From contig NZ_SOAG01000008.1 of assembly GCF_004364575.1 (NCBI RefSeq), forward strand, positions 1-64,000: a stretch of 64,000 nt of DNA. The letters are read 5' to 3'. The notes under the pieces were generated by a model that was given only the letters and a program-made list of their open reading frames with translations, was not told the DNA's origin and made no database searches. Numbering within the stretch: position 1 is the stretch's first letter; each line of letters begins with the position of its first letter. Source of the DNA: Myroides indicus. GTDB lineage: Bacteria > Bacteroidota > Bacteroidia > Flavobacteriales > Flavobacteriaceae. Position numbers and translations under genes: made by a program. Below, piece after piece: positions 1-7,549 of the stretch.

Positions 1-233
1 TTAGGAAATTCTTTAGTCATATGTTTTTGAACATAATAAATATAAAAATGCTTAAAACAACGAAAACCACTTAAATGAAATAGAAGATAAATGGTAATTA
101 CTTCAGATTTAGACATTCTAGGTGGGCGTTTTGAAGAGCTCCCTAAAAGAAATGATTTAGTAGAATTTTTAAAATCTTTGCAGAACTCATCTACAATACA
201 AAAAATATCAGTAATTTTATCGAAATAAATCAT
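1..233 (-). CDS. IS982-family transposase, N-terminal part (continues beyond the window)
   Basis: An ATG at 233-231 opens a minus-strand frame that is uninterrupted to the first base of the window, 77 codons. The translation begins MIYFDKITDIFCIVDEFCKD, then a spacer, RPPRMSKSEVITIYLLFHLS, and a GFR-FKHFY block. That order (acidic/Cys-rich start, basic RPP-MS-SEVITI segment, FHLSGFR-FKHFY) is what I know from IS982-family transposase N-termini. The DDE catalytic residues would lie beyond the edge, so I cannot say whether the gene is intact. It abuts a long hairpin (235-290) and an unrelated transposase remnant (313-402). The family call rests on recognition of this N-terminal pattern only. 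Confidence 0.8.
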   Translation of the reverse strand, partial: MIYFDKITDIFCIVDEFCKDFKNSTKSFLLGSSSKRPPRMSKSEVITIYLLFHLSGFRCFKHFYIYYVQKHMTKEFP

Positions 234-234
234 A

Positions 235-290
235 GGTAAAAATCTTTTATATATTTAAATTTCAGTTACTTAAATATACGGATTTTTACC
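235..290. repeat. Long imperfect inverted repeat just upstream of the IS982 transposase
   Basis: GGTAAAAATC at 235-244 is perfectly repeated in inverse at 281-290. An inner pair, ATATTTAA (251-258) and TTAAATAT (270-277), strengthens the structure. A run of T follows at 291-297, so it looks like a rho-independent terminator for rightward transcription. It may be a transcription block at the end of the IS, or the old terminator of a gene lost to IS insertion. I cannot place the IS terminal inverted repeat without the other end. Confidence 0.6.
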
Positions 291-312
291 TTTTTTTATG
301 CATTAATATTAA

Positions 313-402
313 TCGAACTCAGGTTTAAAAGGACTTGATAAAGTGGAAATAGAGTTCGGATTGCATGCTTTAGCTCATAACCTCAAAAAGATGAGCGCTT
401 AA
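313..402 (+). pseudogene. C-terminal remnant of an IS1182-type DDE transposase
   Basis: Between an in-frame stop at 310-312 and the TAA at 400-402 the plus strand reads 29 codons ending GLKGLDKVEIEFGLHALAHN followed by LKKMSA. The pattern (R/K)GL-KV--EF-L-ALAHNLKKM is the usual tail of IS1182/DDE_Tnp_1-type transposases. No start codon and no catalytic domain are left, so only the last codons of the gene survive. The family assignment (IS1182 rather than another DDE family) is from memory of the tail motif and is less certain than its being a transposase. Confidence 0.65.
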
Positions 403-481
403 CAAGAAGAATAACACTTCTTTTTCTCCGTTGTTAAATCTATTTGGATTTTTGACCTCAATTTTTGAATCATAAAAAAAA

Positions 482-507
482 CCGTCCCGATTTTGTAAAC
501 GAGACGG
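482..507 (-). terminator. Rho-independent terminator of the AsmA-like gene
   Basis: CCGTCCCG (482-489) pairs with CGAGACGG (500-507) with one mismatch around a 10-nt loop. On the minus strand the hairpin is followed by eight T (plus-strand A run 474-481). It lies 15 bases beyond the stop of the AsmA-like gene. Confidence 0.85.
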
Positions 508-521
508 CTTCTTTTTTTTGA

Positions 522-3185
522 TTATTTATTTTCTTCATCTTTCTTTTTACCTCCAAACAATCCTTTTAATCCTTCACTAATTTTATTGACAGTTTCTTCG
601 GTTTTATCTTTTTTATTGTCAACAGCAGATTCTTCTTCTGTATTTTCTTTGTTATCTTCCTTGTTTCCGCCCAACAAATCCATCAATGCATCTTTTCCTT
701 TCTCCACTAATTTTCCTTTTTGTTCGTCCACAATCTGCTGTGTAAGGTTGGTTACCACTTCACTCATATTGGTTGAAATTTTTGGAGCGGAAAAATTGCC
801 ATTTAAATCAACTTTTACAGGAATAGCATCGTATTTTGCCACATCTTTTGCTCCCAGCGTGGCTAATACATTACTCACATCATTACCTAAATATTTTGCA
901 GGGACCTTAAAATTTAATGCATAATTAAGTGATTGATCAAAGCCGTGTTCCCCAGATACCTCAACAGCCATATCTTGTAATTTCAAAGTAAACGGCGATA
1001 CCTTAACTTTTCCGTCATTAAAAGTCAGATGCCCTTTTAAATCATTTAAATTCAATTTCTTTAAATCAATAAACTTCACCTGAGAGTCTAAAGCAGATAG
1101 CAATTTTGAATTTTTAGGATTTATTTCTGTCTGTAAAAAGCTTCCCTGCAAATCCCCAGAAAGCATGCTCATAACAGGGGAAAGCGTATTGGCATCTAAT
1201 TTTCCATTCAGCTTTATGCCTGCATTGATTTTTCCGTTTATAATTCCGGCAATGGGTGCTATCTTTTTCAAAAATTCCAACTGTGTAAAAGTTTGTGCAA
1301 TATCAAGGGTTTTCAGTCCCAAATCCATATCAAACTGGGGTGTGGCTTCTTTGGTGGAAACATCACCGGAAAAAGTTAAAACTCCTCCAAAAACATCTGT
1401 GGACATATTTTCCAGTTTTGCCGTTTCATCTTTGATGATTAAGCGCCCTTTTACATTCTTTAAAGTAAGATTGTCGTATACAACCGTTTTGGCATCAGCA
1501 TTAATTACACAATCCAAAAATGAAGGTATCTTTAAGGCATCACTATTGGTTTTTGATTCTGTCTCTTTTGTATCGGACACTTTTTTTGATTTAGCACTGC
1601 TATCGCTTGCTTCCTCTTCTTTTAGCAAATCTGCTAAAACAAAATTGTTAGAACTCAGATTAAAATTACCTTTCAAAGTCTGCTTGTTAAACAGAAATCC
1701 ATATAAATTATCTAAACGCCCGTTAGCAGAAAGATCTGTAGTTCCGGTTTTTAAGGCAAATTTATTTAAACTCACATTATTAGGATTAAAAGTGAGCGCA
1801 GCTTCCTGTATTTGAAGTGGTTTTGCCATTGCTTCAGTTTCAAAATTAAATCCGGTGAGCGATAGAGTTCCTGTATTTTTAATATTTTGATATTGATTTT
1901 TTTCTACGGAATTCATATCGAAATTAGTTTGGATATTAGCCTTCAAAACTCCTGTTAACGGACTGTCTAACTGCACCGGATAGGCTTTAGATACATTTGC
2001 CAGGTTAATTACCCCGTCTAGTTTGGCATCAACCAACGCGTTTTCGGTGATATTTTTAATATTTGCCTTTGCATTAAAAATATCTTGATCTATTTTAAAA
2101 GACAGTTGTTTTAAGTCTACATAGAGGTCTTTCATCAAGCCAGTCTCATTTACAATACTGGCGTTTAACTCTATATTTTGTACTGATTTTGGCAAATCGG
2201 GATATTTAAACGATGCCTTGTTCGAACTCATGTGAATTGCCAAGGTCGGAATTGTACTTGCTGTATATTTACCGCTTACTTTTCCCTCTACTTTAAAATC
2301 CCCAGTTGTCGAAACTCCTTTTAAATTACCCGCATAAGCTTCCGGAATCAACCCTAGAAAGTTTTTAAAATCTGAAGTTGGAGTAGCAAATGTCAAGTCA
2401 TATTGCTGCCCTTCATCTAACAATCGAATGGATCCGTCAAATTTTAACGGCAATTGATTAATTAGTGCTTCGTTTTCTTTAAACGAGTATATCTGTTGAG
2501 TCATATCCATGCCAATCATAGCTTTTAACGATAAATTGACTTCATTTAAATATTTTACTCCGTCCATGATAAAGGAGGCTTTTGTTTTGGACTCCGTATT
2601 TAAATCTAATATATTGGAAGCTAAATTTCCAGTTCCTCTGTGATAAAACTCATTTAAAACAAATTCTATCTTAGAGCTTTTATCCACATAAATCAAGTTT
2701 AAATTTTCTATTTGATAATGTTTCAATGCGAGTGAAAAGGACTTGTCTTCACCTGCTTTATCCTCCTCTTCGTCATCCAGTTTTAAAGCAATATCATAGT
2801 TGGCAACTCCTTGTTCGTCAACCAAAATATTTACTTTTGAGTTATTTACGGTTATTTCTTCAATACTCATCGGTTTGTCTGCTCCGTTAAATAATTCCAT
2901 AACAGACATTTTTAAACCTATATTTTCTGCATAAAATAAAGTATCTCCTTCAAAAGGTGCTTTGTTAACAATAGCGAGACGATCTATTCCCACTACAGCT
3001 TTTGGAAATCCTTTAAACAGACTAAGACTTATTTTATCCAGTGTTACGGTTGCATTAATATTATCATTAATTGTTTTCGTTACCATATCCTGAATTTTCC
3101 CTTTAAATAAAAAAGGTGCAGAAAACAGTAAAATAAGCAATACTAAAAGGGTTGCTCCTACCCACTTAAGAATCTTTTTAGTCAT
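522..3185 (-). CDS. AsmA-family envelope protein
   Basis: An 887-residue protein with one N-terminal membrane segment (about residues 5-25, WVGATLLVLLILLFSAPFLF) followed by a long beta-strand-rich region and an acidic/lysine-rich tail (about the last 45 residues). This is the architecture of AsmA/TamB-like proteins, which are anchored in the inner membrane, span the periplasm and are implicated in lipid transport and outer-membrane homeostasis. The AsmA C-terminal type repeat is visible around GDLQGSFLQTEINPKNSKLL. I start at ATG 3185, which opens with MTKKILKW; an upstream ATG at 3206 would add seven residues ahead of the lysines and overlaps a promoter-like TTATTTTG box at 3204-3211. It ends at a strong terminator. 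Family membership is firm; the cargo is unknown. Confidence 0.8.
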   Translation of the reverse strand: MTKKILKWVGATLLVLLILLFSAPFLFKGKIQDMVTKTINDNINATVTLDKISLSLFKGFPKAVVGIDRLAIVNKAPFEGDTLFYAENIGLKMSVMELFNGADKPMSIEEITVNNSKVNILVDEQGVANYDIALKLDDEEEDKAGEDKSFSLALKHYQIENLNLIYVDKSSKIEFVLNEFYHRGTGNLASNILDLNTESKTKASFIMDGVKYLNEVNLSLKAMIGMDMTQQIYSFKENEALINQLPLKFDGSIRLLDEGQQYDLTFATPTSDFKNFLGLIPEAYAGNLKGVSTTGDFKVEGKVSGKYTASTIPTLAIHMSSNKASFKYPDLPKSVQNIELNASIVNETGLMKDLYVDLKQLSFKIDQDIFNAKANIKNITENALVDAKLDGVINLANVSKAYPVQLDSPLTGVLKANIQTNFDMNSVEKNQYQNIKNTGTLSLTGFNFETEAMAKPLQIQEAALTFNPNNVSLNKFALKTGTTDLSANGRLDNLYGFLFNKQTLKGNFNLSSNNFVLADLLKEEEASDSSAKSKKVSDTKETESKTNSDALKIPSFLDCVINADAKTVVYDNLTLKNVKGRLIIKDETAKLENMSTDVFGGVLTFSGDVSTKEATPQFDMDLGLKTLDIAQTFTQLEFLKKIAPIAGIINGKINAGIKLNGKLDANTLSPVMSMLSGDLQGSFLQTEINPKNSKLLSALDSQVKFIDLKKLNLNDLKGHLTFNDGKVKVSPFTLKLQDMAVEVSGEHGFDQSLNYALNFKVPAKYLGNDVSNVLATLGAKDVAKYDAIPVKVDLNGNFSAPKISTNMSEVVTNLTQQIVDEQKGKLVEKGKDALMDLLGGNKEDNKENTEEESAVDNKKDKTEETVNKISEGLKGLFGGKKKDEENK

Positions 3186-3219
3186 ATCAATTTCATTTTT
3201 AAGCAAAATAACAAAAAAA

Positions 3220-3249
3220 GAGTCAACTGCAATAATTTACAGCTGACTC
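3220..3249 (-). terminator. Terminator of sppA
   Basis: GAGTCAACTG (3220-3229) and CAGCTGACTC (3240-3249) form a stem that on the minus-strand RNA is fully paired with one G-U, followed by seven T and a T-rich tract. It sits 27 bases after the sppA stop, in the short space before the AsmA-like gene, so the two genes are probably separate transcripts. Confidence 0.85.
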
Positions 3250-3276
3250 CTTAAGTCATTTCTATTTTTTTTAACA

Positions 3277-5037
3277 CTACTTAATAATAATTTCAAACGG
3301 CATAATTGCTTGAGCCCCTTTCATGTTATTCAAGTAGTTTAATTTCTCTATCATTTCAAAGTTTTCTGCTCCTATCTTTTCTTTCAACAATTCATCTTGC
3401 GTTTTTATCAGTGAATTTCCTAAGTACATACGAAGCAAATCATCAAACTTTAACTCGTATTCCGGATAGCTTACCACTTTATAATTATCTATTTCTACAT
3501 TGTGAGCAGCGTATGCAATGGCGTTTTCCAATCCCCCCAACTCATCTACCAAACCATTTTTAATTGCATCAGCACCTGTCCAAACACGACCTTGAGCAAT
3601 AGCATCCACCTCCTCAAAAGTCATATTACGTCCTGCTGCAACTCTGTTAACAAAGGTTTCATAAATATCTTCAATGCTTTCGGTTATAACTTCTTTTGTT
3701 TCAGAGTCCAATTCTCTGAACGGACTATATGACGCTGAATTTTTATGCGTTTTAACCTGCTCTGAATTAATTCCATATTTATTTGCCAGAGCTTTAAAAT
3801 TAGGCAGCATGCCAAATACTCCTATTGAACCGGTAATAGTACTTGGATCTGCAAAAATTCTGTCAGCATTGCACGAGATATAATATCCTCCCGAAGCTGC
3901 CAAGTCTCCCATTGAAACGACTACTGGCTTTACCTTTTTAGTCAATTCAATCTCTCTCCAGATCAAATCTGAGGTAAGTGCGCTTCCGCCCGGACTGTTT
4001 ACTCTCAATACAATCGCTTTTACTTTGTCATTTTCTCGTGCTTTTTTCAATGCACGGTTAATAGATCCTTCGCCGATATAGTTGACATTTCCTTCTCCGC
4101 TCAAAATTTGTCCTTGGGCATAAATAACGGCAATTTGATCTTGGGTTACTTTGGTTTTGATGCCTGTATCTTTTACATAATCCAAAATATCGATTTGATT
4201 GTATTCTTTATCTTTCTTGACACCTAAAGCGTGTTTTATTCCTGCGTGGTACTCGTCTTCATAAACTATTTTATCTACAAGCTTTTTATCCAAAGCTCTT
4301 TCTGGAGTTCGAGCTGCCAATTGTTCTGCAATTGCATTTAAAGAATCGACAGAAATATTTCTGCTTTTAGAAATGTCTCCAACTATGGTTTCCCACATTG
4401 AATTCAAAAACACAGTAATCTGTTCGCGATTGGCCTCACTCATTTTCTCTTCTAAAAAGGGTTCTACCGCACTTTTATATTTTCCGTGACGAATCACTTC
4501 CATATGAATACCTGTTTTTTCCTGGAGTCCTTTCATGTACAGAATTTCACTATACAAGCCTTTAAAATCTAAAGCTCCTACGGGATTAAGATAAACGGTA
4601 TCCGCTACTGAATTTAAATAGTACTCGCCTTGGGTATAGTAATTAGCATAGGCTACTACAAATTTTCCGCTGTTTTTAAATTCTTCTAATTTATTTCTGA
4701 TTTCACGCATTTGAACTGTTCCCAGCATAGACGAACTGTTTAAAAGAGAAACCCCTTTAATTCTATCGTCATTTTTGGCTGCTTCTAATGCTTCTAAAAT
4801 ATTGGACACACCGTCTTTACTGGAATCTTTAAAGTTAAATTCTTTAAAATTAAACTTTCCTGCATAATCGTATTTTACTTTAGACAAATCCAGTTTAATA
4901 ACTGAATTATCTTTGACTAACACTTTATCTGTACCGCTGCTTACTGCCGTACCGATAATTAACAATCCAAAAAATAACAAACCGCCAAAGACAAACAGTC
5001 CTACAATTGTTGCTAATACATTCCTTAAAAATTTCAT
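3277..5037 (-). CDS. sppA: Signal peptide peptidase SppA, 67-kDa type
   Basis: A 586-residue membrane-bound serine protease that clears signal peptides left in the membrane. It has an N-terminal membrane anchor (residues about 8-32) and two tandem S49 protease-like domains. The catalytic lysine is K188 in YKSAVEPF of the first domain and the serine is S382 in LAASGGYYISC of the second, the arrangement known from the E. coli tetrameric enzyme. Length fits the 67K class rather than the short SppA36 form. It is divergent from folK, with 126 bases between start codons. Nothing abnormal seen. Confidence 0.95.
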   Translation of the reverse strand: MKFLRNVLATIVGLFVFGGLLFFGLLIIGTAVSSGTDKVLVKDNSVIKLDLSKVKYDYAGKFNFKEFNFKDSSKDGVSNILEALEAAKNDDRIKGVSLLNSSSMLGTVQMREIRNKLEEFKNSGKFVVAYANYYTQGEYYLNSVADTVYLNPVGALDFKGLYSEILYMKGLQEKTGIHMEVIRHGKYKSAVEPFLEEKMSEANREQITVFLNSMWETIVGDISKSRNISVDSLNAIAEQLAARTPERALDKKLVDKIVYEDEYHAGIKHALGVKKDKEYNQIDILDYVKDTGIKTKVTQDQIAVIYAQGQILSGEGNVNYIGEGSINRALKKARENDKVKAIVLRVNSPGGSALTSDLIWREIELTKKVKPVVVSMGDLAASGGYYISCNADRIFADPSTITGSIGVFGMLPNFKALANKYGINSEQVKTHKNSASYSPFRELDSETKEVITESIEDIYETFVNRVAAGRNMTFEEVDAIAQGRVWTGADAIKNGLVDELGGLENAIAYAAHNVEIDNYKVVSYPEYELKFDDLLRMYLGNSLIKTQDELLKEKIGAENFEMIEKLNYLNNMKGAQAIMPFEIIIK

Positions 5038-5119
5038 GTTTTTCTTCTTTTACTTAATTAGTAGCATTTTTGAATCTTTTGTTACACCTCACCAAAAAAA
5101 TTTTGCATAACAACTCTGG

Positions 5120-5127
5120 CAAATGTA
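5120..5127 (-). promoter_or_regulatory. Putative -7 box for sppA
   Basis: TACATTTG on the minus strand matches the Bacteroidota -7 consensus TAnnTTTG. Transcription would start roughly 80 bases before the sppA start codon. No convincing TTG -33 element was found at the usual distance. Confidence 0.45.
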
Positions 5128-5163
5128 ACATTTATTCAAATTTCTTTTAGTTATTTTGCTTAT

Positions 5164-6303
5164 ATGTATACACAAAATCAGATTGTATTATCTTTAGGTA
5201 GCAATGAGGGAGAAAAACTAGCTGTTTTAAAAAAAGCTATCTCTTTAATAAACAAAACTATAGGAACTGTTGTTAACATTTCTCCTGTTTATGAATTTCC
5301 AGCATGGGGATTTGAAAGTTCTCCTTTCTACAATTGTGCAATTTTGATTCACACCGCCTTACCGGCAGAAAAAGTCATCCAAAAAATTCTGGAGAGCGAA
5401 AGAGAACTAGGTCGCGTGCGAACAGAACAATCCGGTTACGCTGCAAGGATAATAGATATTGATATTATTAGTTTTAATCAGGAGATTTATAATACTCCTC
5501 AACTGACTGTACCGCATCCGCTGATGCAAGACAGGTTATTTGTTTTACGCCCTGCAACAGATTTGGAGTTAGACTGGAAACACCCTATTTTTAAAAAGTC
5601 ATTTAAAGAATTGCTGTCCGCCTGTTCTGATAAGACAACTTATAAAAAAGTAGCTGAAATTGATGCTCCTATTTTAAAGTATAGCTTTTCAAAATTTAAT
5701 TTTATTGCTATCGAAGGGAATATCGGAGCAGGAAAAACCACTTTAGTTAATCGGATAGCATTTGATTTTAATGCAAAAACTATTTTAGAAGGGTTTGCCG
5801 ATAATCCCTTTTTACCAAAATTTTATAAAGATGCCAACCGATATGCTTTTCCTTTAGAGATGTCTTTTCTTGCTGACCGTTATCTGCAGTTATCTGATGA
5901 TTTAGCTCAATTAGATCTTTTTAAAGAATTTGTTATTGCCGATTATTACGTATTTAAATCACTGATTTTTGCTCAAATTACTTTAGAAAGGGATGAATTC
6001 AATCTTTATAAACAAATTTTCGAAATCATGTACAAAGACACTCCAAAACCTGATTTATATATCTACTTGCACCAAAGTACTAATCGTTTATTGCAGAATA
6101 TTCAAAAAAGGGGAAGAACTTATGAAATGGAAATTTCCGATACTTACCTTGAAAAGGTAAATAAAGGTTATTTCAACTATATTAAAACATTACCGCAAAG
6201 CAGTGTGCTTATTATCGATATTTCGGATCTCGATTTCGTAAGCAATCAGCAAGACTATATTTCTCTACTAAATCAAATTCAAAAGAAAATTGAAACTACC
6301 TGA
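5164..6303 (+). CDS. folK: Fusion: FolK (HPPK) plus deoxynucleoside kinase
   Basis: A 379-residue two-domain protein. Residues about 1-160 are 6-hydroxymethyl-7,8-dihydropterin pyrophosphokinase of folate synthesis: LSLGSNEGEK at the N-terminus, the R-ARIIDIDII metal/substrate block near residue 100, and VPHPLMQDRLFVLRP. Residues about 178-379 are a deoxynucleoside kinase: P-loop GNIGAGKT at 185-192 and a DRY motif near 238. The second half salvages deoxynucleosides. This fusion is common in Flavobacteriia, so it is a family feature and not an assembly artefact. A TTATTTTGC box (5151-5159) lies immediately before the ATG, implying a very short leader. It converges with the methyltransferase gene, overlapping it by 8 bases. 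Confidence 0.92.
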   Translation: MYTQNQIVLSLGSNEGEKLAVLKKAISLINKTIGTVVNISPVYEFPAWGFESSPFYNCAILIHTALPAEKVIQKILESERELGRVRTEQSGYAARIIDIDIISFNQEIYNTPQLTVPHPLMQDRLFVLRPATDLELDWKHPIFKKSFKELLSACSDKTTYKKVAEIDAPILKYSFSKFNFIAIEGNIGAGKTTLVNRIAFDFNAKTILEGFADNPFLPKFYKDANRYAFPLEMSFLADRYLQLSDDLAQLDLFKEFVIADYYVFKSLIFAQITLERDEFNLYKQIFEIMYKDTPKPDLYIYLHQSTNRLLQNIQKRGRTYEMEISDTYLEKVNKGYFNYIKTLPQSSVLIIDISDLDFVSNQQDYISLLNQIQKKIETT

Positions 6304-6826
6304 TCATTTTTTGGAATAAATCCCAAATAACTACTCCTGCACTTACGGCTATATTTAAAGAGTGTTTAGTTCCCAGCTGAGGAATTTCAATTACTCCATC
6401 GCTTAAATCTACCGCCTGTTGTGACACTCCTTTGACTTCATTTCCAAATATCAATGCATATTTCTGGTTGGGTTGAACCTCAAAATGGTTAAGCATTACG
6501 CTATTTTGAACCTGCTCAATTGACTGAACTGATACCTTTTGTTCCTGCAAACGGGTGATTACCTCTTGAATCTCTTTTGCATATTCCCACTCTACCGTTT
6601 CTGTTGCTCCTAAAGCCGTTTTATGGATTTCCTTATTGGGCGGTGTTGCTGTGATACCGCACAAATATATTTTTTCAATCAAAAAAGCATCACAAGTTCG
6701 AAAAACCGAACCAATATTGTGTAAACTCCGAACATCATCTAATAATACGATAAGGGGTGTTTTGTTTGATGATTTAAATTCTTCTACGTTTTTTCTATCT
6801 AATTCGCTGTTTGCTAACTTTCGCAT
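6296..6826 (-). CDS. TrmH/SpoU-family RNA 2'-O-methyltransferase
   Basis: A 176-residue SPOUT-fold methyltransferase without an added RNA-binding domain. Motif 1 is LHNIGSVFRTCDAF, motif 2 LIFGNEVKGVS, and motif 3 IPQLGTKHSLNIAVSAGVV, which form the knotted S-adenosylmethionine site. The target (a tRNA or rRNA ribose) cannot be read from the sequence. I start at MRKLANSELD (ATG 6826-6824). A longer frame starts at 6853, but a -7 box at 6841-6848 lies between the two ATGs, so the longer form would not be made from that promoter. The 3' end overlaps folK by 8 bases tail to tail. Confidence 0.85.
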   Translation of the reverse strand: MRKLANSELDRKNVEEFKSSNKTPLIVLLDDVRSLHNIGSVFRTCDAFLIEKIYLCGITATPPNKEIHKTALGATETVEWEYAKEIQEVITRLQEQKVSVQSIEQVQNSVMLNHFEVQPNQKYALIFGNEVKGVSQQAVDLSDGVIEIPQLGTKHSLNIAVSAGVVIWDLFQKMIR

Positions 6827-6840
6827 TTTGTACTTTTTTA

Positions 6841-6848
6841 CAAAAATA
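6841..6848 (-). promoter_or_regulatory. -7 box of the TrmH-type gene
   Basis: TATTTTTG on the minus strand fits TAnnTTTG, 14 bases before ATG 6826. It decides the start, because the upstream ATG at 6853 precedes the box. Confidence 0.6.
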
Positions 6849-7132
6849 GCCATTCTTGAAAGATTTATTATACTTATTAATTACTTTCAACATCAAATAA
6901 AGCAGGTTAATTAAAAATTAAATAATAGTTATTAATATTCTTATGATTTCAATATTTATTAAATTATTATTCCCAAAATAGTTATTTAAAGCATTAAAAC
7001 AAAATATTTAAGCATAAAATGCTTTAAAACTAAATTATATTTATAAATATTTTTAAATAAATATAAAAATAATTTGTGTAGTTTGTTTTTTTCTTGTACT
7101 TTAGTAAAGCACAATTATCCATATCTCTGCTT
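6849..7132. other. Very AT-rich intergenic stretch
   Basis: About 280 bases, strikingly rich in TTAAATA/ATAAAT tracts between the divergently oriented methyltransferase and small membrane protein genes. I see no gene, RNA fold or well-formed terminator. A TACTTTAG at about 7098-7105 is a weak promoter candidate for the small membrane gene. Confidence 0.5.
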
Positions 7133-7417
7133 ATGAAAACTATCTCGCTCAATCGCTTAGCTTTAGTTTCAATAGCTAACAATATTATATTCCTTTTTAT
7201 GTTGAGGAGTATTCTATCTGTTGATTACACTTCTTATGAGGTTTTGGATTCAATTATTGATTATATCTGGTTTCTTTCTATTACCTGTCTTATTCTATTT
7301 CCGGTATTGCTGTTTTGTCTTTTACACAAATCTAATTTTTCATTTTACAAACTACCTTTCATAGCTATTGTTTTATCTATTATTACAGTGCTGTTATTTA
7401 CTTTTATTTCTGTTTAA
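7133..7417 (+). CDS. Small hydrophobic membrane protein, function unknown
   Basis: A 94-residue protein starting MKTISLNRLALVSIANN. It has three likely membrane segments: about residues 7-26 (ending in an LFMLRS stretch), 43-64 (IWFLSITCLILFPVLLFCLL) and 72-93 (a C-terminal LPFIAIVLSIITVLLFTF block). I prefer the ATG at 7133 to one at 7094, because the extra 13 residues look untranslated and hold the promoter candidate. It stands alone between AT-rich spacers. I do not recognise the family. It could be an orphan membrane peptide, and its reality as a gene depends on conservation I cannot check. Confidence 0.5.
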   Translation: MKTISLNRLALVSIANNIIFLFMLRSILSVDYTSYEVLDSIIDYIWFLSITCLILFPVLLFCLLHKSNFSFYKLPFIAIVLSIITVLLFTFISV

Positions 7418-7515
7418 GAATTAGCAAAGGCGATTCTATCAACTCTGCTTTTACTTTCAAAATTCATTTTGTCTACAAAGTTTTTGCTATAATTTATTAG
7501 TTCGCAATCTTCACT

Positions 7516-7523
7516 TATATTTG
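7516..7523 (+). promoter_or_regulatory. -7 box of mutS
   Basis: TATATTTG, a perfect TAnnTTTG, 26 bases before the mutS ATG. No good TTG -33 element at 18-21 bases was found. Confidence 0.6.
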
Positions 7524-7549
7524 TAGATTACGTTTAAAAAGTAAAATAT

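Noticed and set aside
586..1815. Plus-strand frames of 112 and 216 codons opposite the AsmA-like gene
   Set aside because: Antisense to a clear 887-residue protein; Ser/Thr/Lys-rich with no domain or promoter.
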